DNA from: Rhodospirillales bacterium
Lineage (GTDB): Bacteria > Pseudomonadota > Alphaproteobacteria > Acetobacterales > Acetobacteraceae
NCBI GenBank assembly: GCA_028870815.1
Contig: JAGWOU010000008.1
Coordinates: 1-15,761 of the forward strand
Direction of reading: 5' to 3'
Length of the DNA: 15,761 bases
The notes beneath the pieces are model-generated. The model saw only the letters and a program-made list of their open reading frames with translations, ran no database searches and was not told where the DNA came from. Within the stretch, counting starts at the first letter, position 1. The number at the start of each line of letters is the position of its first letter. Shown in pieces: positions 1 to 7,778 of this stretch. The position numbers were made by a program, and so were the translations under genes.

Positions 1-1
1 G

Positions 2-2170
2 GTCATCCCCACCAACGGCATGGTGCTGAAGGTGGGTGAGATTCGCGGCGTGAAATCCGAAGGCATGCTCACCAGCGCCCGCGAGTTAGGGCTGGGCGAG
101 GATCATGACGGCATCATCGAACTGCCCGATGACGCGCCTATCGGCGATAATTACGCCGTCTGGGCCGGGCTGGACGAGCCGATCATCGAAATCTCCATCA
201 CCCCCAACCGGGGCGATGCGCTGGCCGTGCGCGGCATTGCCCGCGACCTCGCGGCGGCGGGACTTGGCACATTGAAGCCGTTTGCCCCCGCTGCCATCAA
301 GGGCAACGGCGCCTCCGCCATTCAGTGGGCGAACGAGTATGCGGAAGCCTGCCCCTGGGTGCTTGGCCGCACCATTCGCGGCGTGAAAAACGGCCCCAGC
401 CCGGATTGGCTGACCAAGCGGCTGGAGAGCATCGGCCTCCGCCCCATCAACACGCTTGTCGATATCACCAATTTCTTCACCTACGACCTCGGTCGCCCTC
501 TGCATGTGTTCGACGTGAACAAGCTCACCGGCCCCACCCTCACACTCCGCCACGGTCAGGCGGGAGACAGCTTCCCCGGCCTTGCCGGCAAAGAGGTGCA
601 GGCCGGACCTGAGGATTGTGTGATCGCCGACGGCGCCGGAGCGCAATCCCTCGCCGGTATTACGGGCGGCGAGGGTACGGGCTGCGACGACGCCACCACG
701 GACGTCTTCATCGAATGCGCCTTGTTTGACCGTGTACGCATCGCCAAAACCGGCCAGCGCGCGGGCATCTTCTCAGACGCCCGCTCGAGGTTTGAACGCG
801 GGATCGACAGCCAGCTTCTCCCCGAAGCACTGGACGCCGCCACTGCCTTGGTTATGGAACTCTGCGGCGGTGAAGCCAGCGAGATCACCGAGGGTGGTTC
901 GCGCCCCGAATGGGGCCGCCAGGCCTGCCTGCGGTTCGAGCGCCTGCAAAGCTTCGGCGGTTCCGACATTTCCGCGCCCGAGGCTGTCGACTCCCTCGAA
1001 CGTCTCGGCTTCACCGTGTTGGCAAAGAATGCAGACAATGTCACCGTCGCCGTGCCGAGCTGGCGCAACGATGTCGCCCAGCCGCCATCGATGGACCAGG
1101 CACCCGATCTTCCCGGCGCTCAGGCTGCCGCCGAAGGTGCAGCCGAGATCGAGCCCGAGGCCGACCTCATCGAGGAAGTGCTGCGCCTGAAGGGGCTGGA
1201 TGCCATCACCCCGGTTTCATTGCCGGTCGCCTCCCTGGTGCCTGCCCCCATCCTCACACCCAAACAGGCCCGCACGGCATTGGCGCGCCGGGTGCTCGCC
1301 ACGCGCGGGCTGCTGGAATGTGTCACCTTCTCCTTCACGGACGATGCCACCAATGCCCTGTTCGGGGGCGCACCGGAGAGCCTGCGCCTCGCCAACCCCA
1401 TCTCCGCCGACCTCAACCAGATGCGCGCCACGCCGCTGGCGACACTGGCCCAGGCCGCCGCGCGCAACCTGGCTCGTGGCTTCTCGGATTTCGGCCTGTT
1501 CGAAACTGGCCCGGCCTATGCGGCGGATCTCTCCCAGGCGCTGGTGGCCGCTGGCCTGCGCGTCGGCGGCACGGGGCTCTCCGCCCTAACCCCCGCCCGC
1601 GCCTTCGACGCGATGGATGCAAAGGCGGACACCCTGGCCGTGCTCTCGGCACTTGGCGTTCCGATGGACGCCATCACCACAACCGCAGGCGGGCCGTCCT
1701 ACTACCATCCGGGCCAAAGCGGCGCACTGATGCAGGGGCCAAAAACCATGCTGGCCCGCTTCGGCGCGCTGCACCCCGCCATCGCGGATAAATTGGACCT
1801 GCCTTCCGGCACCGTGGCGTTTGAAATCTTCCTGGACACCATCCCCGAACCCAAACGCCGCAAGAAGACCGCACCGGCGCTGCCGCCCTTCCAGCCGCTG
1901 CGGCGGGATTTCGCCTTCCTGGTGGATGAGAGCGTGGGCGCCGAAGCCGTGCTGCGCGCCGCCAAGGGCGCGGAACGCAACCTCGTCACCGCCGCCATGC
2001 TGTTCGACCGCTACCAGGGCAAAGGCGTGCCGGAGGGCAAGGTCTCGCTCGCCATCGCGGTCACGCTGCAACCATCGGAGAAAAGCCTTACGGACGCCGA
2101 GATCGAAGCCGTCTGCGCCAAGATCGTCGCGGAAGTGGGCAAGAAAACCGGCGCGTCGCTGCGGGGCTAA
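2..2170 (+). CDS. pheT: Phenylalanine--tRNA ligase beta subunit, 5' partial
   Basis: Beta subunit of the cytoplasmic alpha2beta2 phenylalanyl-tRNA synthetase, which charges tRNA-Phe. The reading frame is open from base 2, so the true start lies outside the window. About 722 residues remain of a family length near 800, so roughly 80-100 N-terminal residues are missing. The window opens inside the N-terminal tRNA-binding OB fold (VGEIRGVKSEGML). The B3/B4 region follows, with NRGDALAVRGIARDLA at about 210-260 and GLRPINTLVDITNF at about 435-480, where mis-charged Tyr is edited. Next are the B5 domain (PSWRNDV, then EADLIEEVLRLKGLDAI), the synthetase-like core and the C-terminal FDX-ACB anticodon-binding domain (PLRRDFAFLVDE through the end). 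The B5 domain carries an extra segment of about 25 residues rich in Ala, Pro and Gln. pheS is expected just upstream. The TAA stop overlaps the stop of the opposing RHH gene. Confidence 0.97.
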   Translation, partial: VIPTNGMVLKVGEIRGVKSEGMLTSARELGLGEDHDGIIELPDDAPIGDNYAVWAGLDEPIIEISITPNRGDALAVRGIARDLAAAGLGTLKPFAPAAIKGNGASAIQWANEYAEACPWVLGRTIRGVKNGPSPDWLTKRLESIGLRPINTLVDITNFFTYDLGRPLHVFDVNKLTGPTLTLRHGQAGDSFPGLAGKEVQAGPEDCVIADGAGAQSLAGITGGEGTGCDDATTDVFIECALFDRVRIAKTGQRAGIFSDARSRFERGIDSQLLPEALDAATALVMELCGGEASEITEGGSRPEWGRQACLRFERLQSFGGSDISAPEAVDSLERLGFTVLAKNADNVTVAVPSWRNDVAQPPSMDQAPDLPGAQAAAEGAAEIEPEADLIEEVLRLKGLDAITPVSLPVASLVPAPILTPKQARTALARRVLATRGLLECVTFSFTDDATNALFGGAPESLRLANPISADLNQMRATPLATLAQAAARNLARGFSDFGLFETGPAYAADLSQALVAAGLRVGGTGLSALTPARAFDAMDAKADTLAVLSALGVPMDAITTTAGGPSYYHPGQSGALMQGPKTMLARFGALHPAIADKLDLPSGTVAFEIFLDTIPEPKRRKKTAPALPPFQPLRRDFAFLVDESVGAEAVLRAAKGAERNLVTAAMLFDRYQGKGVPEGKVSLAIAVTLQPSEKSLTDAEIEAVCAKIVAEVGKKTGASLRG

Positions 2171-2385
2171 ACTGCTCCGGCCCTGCCGGCATTCAGCAGC
2201 GCGAACACCCGCAGGGCGGATGCCAAAGGCTTTCCGTCCTGGCGCTGCGAATCAATACGCGTCACCAAGGCAGAGAGAGAGAGCCCGTCCCGCTGCGCGG
2301 CCTCTCCCAACGCCGCCCAGAACTCGGGCTCCAGCGCCACGCTGGTGCGGTGGCCGGAAAGCGAGAAACTACGCTTTTCGAGCAT
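2167..2385 (-). CDS. Small ribbon-helix-helix domain protein
   Basis: A 72-residue protein beginning MLEKRSFSLSGHRTSVALEP. It has the layout of the short alphaproteobacterial ribbon-helix-helix family (RHH_4-like): a beta strand (GHRTSVALE), a first helix (EFWAALGEAAQRDG), a turn (LSLSALV), a second helix and a short tail. Such folds usually bind DNA as dimers through the strand pair. No target is evident here. I chose the ATG at 2385. A TTG two codons upstream (2391) would also be in frame, and neither has a clear Shine-Dalgarno sequence. The start lies inside the 3' end of hpnN (17-bp overlap, same strand), which suggests translational coupling to the transporter. The TAG stop overlaps the TAA stop of the convergent pheT. 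The family call rests on fold-like pattern only; a direct regulatory role is inference. Confidence 0.75.
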   Translation of the reverse strand: MLEKRSFSLSGHRTSVALEPEFWAALGEAAQRDGLSLSALVTRIDSQRQDGKPLASALRVFALLNAGRAGAV

Positions 2386-4951
2386 CGCCAAGTGTATGCA
2401 GCAAAGCCGGTAAAAAAACGAAGGTGGACACCAGCACCGCTGCCAGACTCAAAAACAGCAAATCCCCCATGCTCGCCGTGCCCCTGTCCGCCGAGAACGC
2501 GAGCGAGCCAAACGCCGTGCCAGTGGTGAGCGCCGAAAACAGCACCGCCCGCGCCGTGGCGGAAGATAGAAAGCTGCGCATCCCCGCCCGGAAGTTCATC
2601 ACGAAGTAGACGTTGAACGACACACCTACGCCCAACAGCAAAGGCAAGGCGATGATGTTGGCATAGTTGATGGACATGCCCGCCAGCTTCGCGAACAGGG
2701 CGGTTAGCAGCGCGGAAAGCGCCAGTGTAGCCAGCACCAGCAGGCTATCGCGGATGTTGCGAAACACCAGCAGCAGAATCACCGTAATCGCCGCGAACGC
2801 CAGCATCGCCGCTTCACGGAAAGAACCCAAAATCGTCCCCGCGGTGGCGATGGTAGAAATCGCTGGTCCGCCCGCATTGGGCGCCACCTTCAGCACCGCC
2901 GTTGCAAAAGCATGCAAGCCCTTGGTGCTCTGCGCCGCCGCGGTGGGAAAGGCCTCAACCCGCACCTGGCCATCATTCAGAAACCATTCGCTCTTAACAT
3001 CAGGCGGAAGATTGGCCTCGGTGATCTTCGTGGCGTTCAGGCTGCCCGCCAAGCGCTGCAATTCAAGCGGCAAAAACCGCGTGATGCCCGCGTTCATGGC
3101 CAGGATCGTCGCGTCGTCTTCCCCTTGCAGGCGCCGCAGCACCGCCCCGATGCGCAGCAATTCGCTGTCCTTCGGCAATTTTGCGGCAACACCATCAATG
3201 GCTGTAATCGTCTTGCCCATGGCGTCACGAATATCCGCGGCCGTCACCTGCTGCTGCGGCGGGTTCGTCGCAGCGGCTAGGGTAGGTGCCAGAATCGTTT
3301 TGGCCTGTGCCAGCATCGCCAACTTCTGGTCCTGGTTTTCCGGCACAAAAGTGGCGCCCGAAATCGCCTGAGACACTTCCGGTAGCTTGCCAAGCTTTTC
3401 CGCCAATACCCGCGCGGCGTCGATACTTGGCGTCATCGCATCGGCATAGAACGGGTTGGTCTGCGGGTTGGCCAGCAGAGAATGAATGGTCCGCATGCTC
3501 TCCGTATTCGGGTCTTTCGTATCCAACGGGTTCGCATCGAAATTCATCGTCACGGCCGAAAAAATGCCCGCAATAGCGAAAACCCCGAATATTCCCAGCA
3601 CAAAACGCCTGTGCCGGTGCAGGAAATCATCCGCAACGGCACCACCCGGCATGCCCACGGGCGTCGTCTCCGGCCGCGGGGTGAACAGCCGCAGCAGTGC
3701 CGGCAGAAAGCTAATGGTGCAGAAGAAGGCGATGAACATGCCCGCCCCGGCAATCTCGCCCAGCTCCGCCACGCCCACAAACGGCGTGGGAGAAAACGCG
3801 AAGAACCCGCAAGCCGTGGCTGTGGCCGCCAGGGCAATCTGTGCCCCCGCCTGGCGCGCGGTTTCCGTTAAAGCCGAGCCCAGCGCCGGCACGGCATGGC
3901 GCACCGCGCGCAACCGCACCGCGTACTGAATGGCGAAATCAACCGCGAGGCCGATAAACAGAATGGCGAATGCCACCGAGATTAGGTTGATCACCTTCAC
4001 CACGATGGCCGCAAAGGTCATCGTCAAGATAAGCCCCATCACCAGCGTCAGCAGAATGGGCACAATCAGCCGCCAGGACCGCAAGGCGAGATAAAGCCAC
4101 AGCGCGATGAGCACGAGGCTAATTACGCCGCCAAGCACCAGCCCGTGGGTGAGCGAGGCGAACTGCTCATCCGAGAGCGGGATCTGCCCGGTATAATGCA
4201 CCGTGGCGCGCTTGGCCTTCACATCCGGCAGACTGGCCGCAATCCTCACCAAAGCCGCCGTGGCATCGCCACCAGGCTGCAGCGTGCCCTGGTTCAGGCG
4301 CGGATGCGCCAGCACGAACTCCGTGTTGCCCTGGCTCGCGGTGCCGCTGGTAATCAGGCTTTGCCAGGATAGCGGCACCGCATGGCCGTTCGCCGCCGCC
4401 TCCAGGTTTTTCCGTACCGCCGCCAGAGCGGTATTGTATGGGGAAATATTGGCGCCCGCCGAAACGCCCTGCGCGATCAGCCCCAGCCCGGTGAACAAAC
4501 CCCGCGCCGACGGGTCCGCCGCAAGCTGGCCCAAAAATGGCTGCGCGGAGACAATCTGGTTCAACAGCGCCGCCAGATCAGCCACCGGCAGCAGCAGCAA
4601 CCCCTCGTTCTGATAAAACGAACTGCCCGAGGGATAGCGGGAATCACGGAAATTCGTCTTGTCCGCCTTCAGCGCCGCATTCAGCGCCGCCGCGGTCTCG
4701 CTGGCTTCCTCCGGCGTGTCCCCCCGCACCACCGCCACGATCAGATCGTTGAATTGCGGGAAATTCTTGTCCTCAAGAATTTGCGCCTGGCGCCAGGGCA
4801 GATTGCTTGAAAAAAGATGGTCGGTATCAGTATCGATCTTCAGATTACGGAATGTATAGCCTAGGCCCAACGCGCCCGTTACCAAAAACAGCATGACGCA
4901 GAGCGCTGCATAACGGCGCGCTGTGCTGACGGTCGCGACTATAAACGGCAC
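2369..4951 (-). CDS. hpnN: Hopanoid-associated RND/MMPL transporter HpnN
   Basis: An 860-residue inner-membrane transporter of the RND/MMPL type. Known HpnN proteins move hopanoids from the cytoplasmic to the outer membrane. There is one N-terminal membrane span (about residues 13-33), then a large periplasmic loop with the HpnN-like stretch FYQNEGLLLLPVADLAALL and AQPFLGQLAADPSARGL. A first bundle of spans (about 268-425) contains the RND-type motif GLAVDFAIQYAVR. A second half repeats this plan: a span near 450-467, a periplasmic loop, and a final bundle from about 720 to the end with GVGVSFNVYFVMNFRAG. Length matches the family (about 860-880). The start is GTG at 4951, preceded by the purine-rich AAGGGGG. 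It lies 45 bp downstream of yggT on the same strand and overlaps the RHH gene, so the three are probably co-transcribed. Squalene-hopene cyclase and other hpn genes are not in the window. Confidence 0.93.
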   Translation of the reverse strand: MPFIVATVSTARRYAALCVMLFLVTGALGLGYTFRNLKIDTDTDHLFSSNLPWRQAQILEDKNFPQFNDLIVAVVRGDTPEEASETAAALNAALKADKTNFRDSRYPSGSSFYQNEGLLLLPVADLAALLNQIVSAQPFLGQLAADPSARGLFTGLGLIAQGVSAGANISPYNTALAAVRKNLEAAANGHAVPLSWQSLITSGTASQGNTEFVLAHPRLNQGTLQPGGDATAALVRIAASLPDVKAKRATVHYTGQIPLSDEQFASLTHGLVLGGVISLVLIALWLYLALRSWRLIVPILLTLVMGLILTMTFAAIVVKVINLISVAFAILFIGLAVDFAIQYAVRLRAVRHAVPALGSALTETARQAGAQIALAATATACGFFAFSPTPFVGVAELGEIAGAGMFIAFFCTISFLPALLRLFTPRPETTPVGMPGGAVADDFLHRHRRFVLGIFGVFAIAGIFSAVTMNFDANPLDTKDPNTESMRTIHSLLANPQTNPFYADAMTPSIDAARVLAEKLGKLPEVSQAISGATFVPENQDQKLAMLAQAKTILAPTLAAATNPPQQQVTAADIRDAMGKTITAIDGVAAKLPKDSELLRIGAVLRRLQGEDDATILAMNAGITRFLPLELQRLAGSLNATKITEANLPPDVKSEWFLNDGQVRVEAFPTAAAQSTKGLHAFATAVLKVAPNAGGPAISTIATAGTILGSFREAAMLAFAAITVILLLVFRNIRDSLLVLATLALSALLTALFAKLAGMSINYANIIALPLLLGVGVSFNVYFVMNFRAGMRSFLSSATARAVLFSALTTGTAFGSLAFSADRGTASMGDLLFLSLAAVLVSTFVFLPALLHTLGDARKA

Positions 4952-4996
4952 TTTGCCCCCTTGCCTGGCGTGTGACTGGAGATAGGGACCGTCGCC

Positions 4997-5305
4997 CTAG
5001 AAGGCCAGCCCGGACATCACAAGCCGGGCATAAAGATCGGCCAGCACCATCTGCAACGCTTCCAGCAACAGGATGGCGACAACGGGTGAAAGGTCGATAT
5101 TTCCGAAATAGGGCAGAAACCGGCGGATCGGCCGCAGCACCGGCTCGGTGACGCGGTTAAGGAAATCCCCAACCACATAGACAAACTGGTTCCGTGGGTT
5201 CGCAACGCCAAACGCCACCAGCATGCTCAGCACCGCCGCGGCGATGATGGCGAGGATCAGCAGATGGATCACCTCGCTCACGAGCCAGAATATCGCGCCA
5301 ACCAT
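4997..5305 (-). CDS. YggT family membrane protein
   Basis: A 102-residue integral membrane protein covering a single YGGT domain. An N-terminal hydrophobic span (IFWLVSEVIHLLILAIIAAAVLSML is split across residues 5-29) is followed by the family stretch GDFLNRVTEPVLRPIRRFLP and a second span near the C-terminus (SPVVAILLLEALQMVLADL). Family members are small bacterial and plastid proteins of poorly defined function, linked to osmotic-shock tolerance, division and membrane organisation. The ATG at 5305 has a good ribosome-binding site (AAGGGA, about 5 bases upstream). It is the first gene of the minus-strand group yggT-hpnN-RHH. An 8-bp inverted repeat sits just upstream of its ribosome-binding site. 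Family assignment is firm; the biological role is not known. Confidence 0.9.
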   Translation of the reverse strand: MVGAIFWLVSEVIHLLILAIIAAAVLSMLVAFGVANPRNQFVYVVGDFLNRVTEPVLRPIRRFLPYFGNIDLSPVVAILLLEALQMVLADLYARLVMSGLAF

Positions 5306-5318
5306 GGTTTTCCCTTAA

Positions 5319-5340
5319 CTAGTTGTGCCCAGACAACTAG
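5319..5340. repeat. Perfect inverted repeat upstream of yggT
   Basis: CTAGTTGT and ACAACTAG form a perfect 8-bp dyad separated by 6 bases (GCCCAG). It lies 14 bp upstream of the yggT start, just before its ribosome-binding site. No T-run follows on either strand, so it is not a standard terminator. It could be a dimer-binding operator or an mRNA hairpin in the yggT leader. A weak minus-strand -35 (TTGCCT, 5362-5357) lies 17 bp away, which would put the -10 inside the repeat; this is speculative. Confidence 0.6.
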
Positions 5341-5429
5341 CGGCGGGAATGTGATGAGGCAAATATTGACTTACCGCCGCGAATGCGCGACATGCCGCCC
5401 CCACATGGTGCCGCGCCATTGCCGGGACC

Positions 5430-5505
<76 letters not shown>

Positions 5506-5518
5506 GGAAATTCCCGCG

Positions 5519-6409
5519 TTAAACCTTTTCTTCGATGATCTTCACCATCACCGTCAGCGCCTGGTTCAGCGGCGTTGCCACCTCATGCGCGGCACCCAGA
5601 CGCGCGACATAGCCATTCAGATAGTCGATCTCTGTCCGCCGCCCCCGCATGATATCCTGCGCGGTTGAGGAAAACTGCCTCGCCATGTCACGGCCGGTTT
5701 GCAGAACAATCTGCTCCAGCCCCGCCGGCAGAACAATGCCCTCGGCCCTGGCCACCGCCTCGCATTCGGCCAGGATATTGTGGATCAGGACCTCCGCGCC
5801 CTCCACCGCCAGCAACGCGCCATAAGGCTGGCCGGTAATCGCCGAAAGCGCGTTATAGGCGCAGTTCAAGGCCAGCTTTGTCCATAGCAAGCCTTCCACC
5901 TCGGTTGAGATTTCAACCAGAATCCCCGCCGCGCGCAGCAGCGCCGCCAACACCTCCACGCCAGGTTCCGTGCCAATAATCAGCTCGCCCCGCCCGTGGT
6001 GGCGCACATGCCCGGCCCCGGCCATTTCCACCGCCACGTAAACCGCCGTCTGATACACCGGTCGGCGAATAACGGCCCCAAGGCGCTGGGCATTGCCGAT
6101 GCCGTTTTGCAGGCTCAGTACCATCGCATCGGCGGCCAAATGCTTCGCCATTTGCCGCCCTGCCGCCTCGGTATCGCCGGATTTCACGCAGAACAGCACC
6201 AATCCGGCGCCCGCCACGGCATCGGCCGCCGTGCTTGCCTCCAGGCGCACATGCCCGGTCCCGCCGGCGCGCTCCAGCAACAGCCCGTTCGCCCGGACAG
6301 CATCCACATGCGCGGCGCGGCCAATCAGCACCACCTTATGCCCCGCCTGCGCCAGCAGCGCGCCAAAGAAACACCCCACCGCACCGGCGCCCATCACCGC
6401 AATTCTCAT
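5519..6409 (-). CDS. panE: 2-dehydropantoate 2-reductase family protein
   Basis: A 296-residue ketopantoate reductase (ApbA/PanE family), which reduces 2-dehydropantoate to pantoate with NADPH on the route to pantothenate and CoA in the cytoplasm. The Rossmann motif GAGAVG is at residues 7-12. Then come SLQNGIG (Asn102), the catalytic-region block LLWTKLALNCAYN (Lys178, Asn182, Asn186), and the C-terminal STAQDIMRGRRTEID with Ser248, Asp252 and Glu260. All residues expected for the E. coli-type active site are visible. I chose the ATG at 6409 because AGGAAGGA lies about 8 bases upstream; a TTG at 6430 in the same frame would absorb that ribosome-binding site. It is divergent from rsmB (85-bp gap) and convergent with the tRNA gene. 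Genomes often carry several PanE paralogues, so activity on ketopantoate itself is probable but not proven. Confidence 0.88.
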   Translation of the reverse strand: MRIAVMGAGAVGCFFGALLAQAGHKVVLIGRAAHVDAVRANGLLLERAGGTGHVRLEASTAADAVAGAGLVLFCVKSGDTEAAGRQMAKHLAADAMVLSLQNGIGNAQRLGAVIRRPVYQTAVYVAVEMAGAGHVRHHGRGELIIGTEPGVEVLAALLRAAGILVEISTEVEGLLWTKLALNCAYNALSAITGQPYGALLAVEGAEVLIHNILAECEAVARAEGIVLPAGLEQIVLQTGRDMARQFSSTAQDIMRGRRTEIDYLNGYVARLGAAHEVATPLNQALTVMVKIIEEKV

Positions 6410-6494
6410 GTCAGCATCCTTCCTGCGCAAGCCCGCCAGATGGTCAGGGGCGAACTCAATATGCTAGGCCCCAACGCCAAACCCAAGGACCATC

Positions 6495-7721
6495 ATGGCA
6501 GACCCGACCCGCGACTCCGCTTTCTCCCTCCTGCAAGCCGTTCTGGCGAAAGGAAAACCGCTGGATGCAGCACTAGATGCGCTGCCCCGCGTAGAGGCCC
6601 GCGACAAGGCGGCCGCCCACCGCCTGGCGGCCTCGGTGCTGCGCCATACCGGCACGCTGGATGCGGTGCTGGAACCCTATCTGCGCCGCGATCCTCCGCC
6701 GGAATTGCGCAACATTCTGCGCATCGGCGCCGCCGGGTTTCTGTTCCTGGAAACCCCGCCGCATGCCGCCGTCGGCACTGCCGTCCAGTTGGCGCGGAGC
6801 AAAAAGCTGGCCCCTTTTGCCGGGCTGGTGAACGCGGTTTTGCGCAAGCTGGTCACCGCCGGGCCGGAAGCGTTGGAGGAATTGGACATGCCCCGGCTGG
6901 ACACCCCCGCCTGGGCCTGGACCAGTTGGGGCGCCCAGGCCCGCGCCATTGCCACCGCCCATGCACATGAGGCGCCGCTCGATATCTCCACCCTGCCCGG
7001 CTTCGCGCCTGAAGGCGGCGAGCCCCTGCCGACAGGCTCCTGGCGTTTTCCCGCCGGTACGCCGGTGGCGGAGATTCCCGGCTTCGCCGAGGGCAAAGCC
7101 TGGGTGCAGGACGCCGCCGCCGCCCTGCCCGCGAAGCTGCTGGCCCCGCAGCCTGGGGAGCGCGCGCTGGATCTCTGCGCGGCGCCCGGTGGCAAAACCT
7201 GCCAGCTCGCCGCCATGGGCGCCACTGTTACCGCCGTGGAGCGCGATGCCAGCCGCATGGCCACGCTGTCCGGCAATCTGGAGAGGCTGAATCTGCGGGC
7301 GGAATTAATTACCGCCGATGGCACAAGCTGGAAGCCGGCGGAAAAATTTTCCGCCATCCTGCTGGACGCGCCGTGCAGCGCCACCGGCACCATCCGCCGT
7401 CACCCTGAACTTCTGCACCTGCGCAAACCCCGCGACATTGAAGCCATGACCGCCCAGCAGGACGCGCTATTGGACGCCGCAGCCGCCATGCTCGCCCCCG
7501 GCGGACGTCTCATCTACGCCGTCTGCTCCCTGCAACCCCAGGAGGGCGCTGCGCGCGTCGACGCCGCCTGCGCTCGGCTCGGGCTGAAACGAGACCCGTT
7601 GACCCTGCCGGAACTGCCTGAAGCCGTGACGGAACAGGGGGACATCCGCACCCACCCCGGCCTATGGGCCGAGCGCGGGGGAATGGATGGGTTTTTCATT
7701 GCAAGGCTGGTTCGTGCCTGA
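6495..7721 (+). CDS. rsmB: 16S rRNA (cytosine-5)-methyltransferase, RsmB family
   Basis: A 408-residue SAM-dependent RNA m5C methyltransferase. E. coli RsmB methylates C967 of 16S rRNA. Residues 1-125 form an N-terminal NusB-like helical domain (for example HRLAASVLRHTG and FAGLVNAVLRKL). The Rossmann catalytic domain starts near residue 205. It shows the SAM-binding motif LDLCAAPGGKT (226-235), the acidic ligand region TAVERDASR (246-254), motif IV DAPCSATG with Cys294, and motif VI YAVCSLQPQEG with Cys344. In this family the motif VI Cys is the nucleophile and the motif IV Cys assists release. The C-terminal GGMDGFFIARL is typical. Length is close to E. coli RsmB (429). The ATG at 6495 has AAGGA five bases upstream. 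It heads the plus-strand run leading to rpe, with a 57-bp gap. Confidence 0.92.
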   Translation: MADPTRDSAFSLLQAVLAKGKPLDAALDALPRVEARDKAAAHRLAASVLRHTGTLDAVLEPYLRRDPPPELRNILRIGAAGFLFLETPPHAAVGTAVQLARSKKLAPFAGLVNAVLRKLVTAGPEALEELDMPRLDTPAWAWTSWGAQARAIATAHAHEAPLDISTLPGFAPEGGEPLPTGSWRFPAGTPVAEIPGFAEGKAWVQDAAAALPAKLLAPQPGERALDLCAAPGGKTCQLAAMGATVTAVERDASRMATLSGNLERLNLRAELITADGTSWKPAEKFSAILLDAPCSATGTIRRHPELLHLRKPRDIEAMTAQQDALLDAAAAMLAPGGRLIYAVCSLQPQEGAARVDAACARLGLKRDPLTLPELPEAVTEQGDIRTHPGLWAERGGMDGFFIARLVRA

Positions 7722-7740
7722 AATGTCGGACTGCGGGCGC

Positions 7741-7770
7741 TTGTCTCTCTGCCTTCCCGGCGGGTACAAA
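7741..7770 (+). promoter_or_regulatory. Candidate promoter for rpe
   Basis: TTGTCT (7741-7746) and TACAAA (7765-7770) are separated by 18 bp in the short gap between rsmB and rpe. Transcription would start about 7-8 bases after the -10, almost on the rpe ATG at 7779, giving a leader of a few bases at most. No convincing Shine-Dalgarno sequence precedes that ATG, which agrees with a leaderless message. Based only on hexamer similarity. Confidence 0.35.
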
Positions 7771-7778
7771 CTTTCATC

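Noticed and set aside
4983..4999. TAGGG/CCCTA hairpin at the end of yggT
   Set aside because: Only five base pairs, with no T-run, and it includes the yggT stop codon; probably chance.
6407..6430. Upstream TTG start for the panE-family gene
   Set aside because: It would place the strong AGGAAGGA ribosome-binding site inside the coding region and add seven residues before the Rossmann strand.
5996..6970. Plus-strand reading frame across the panE-family gene and the start of rsmB
   Set aside because: It overlaps two well-supported genes in other frames and its product is low-complexity Arg/Pro/Ala-rich sequence.
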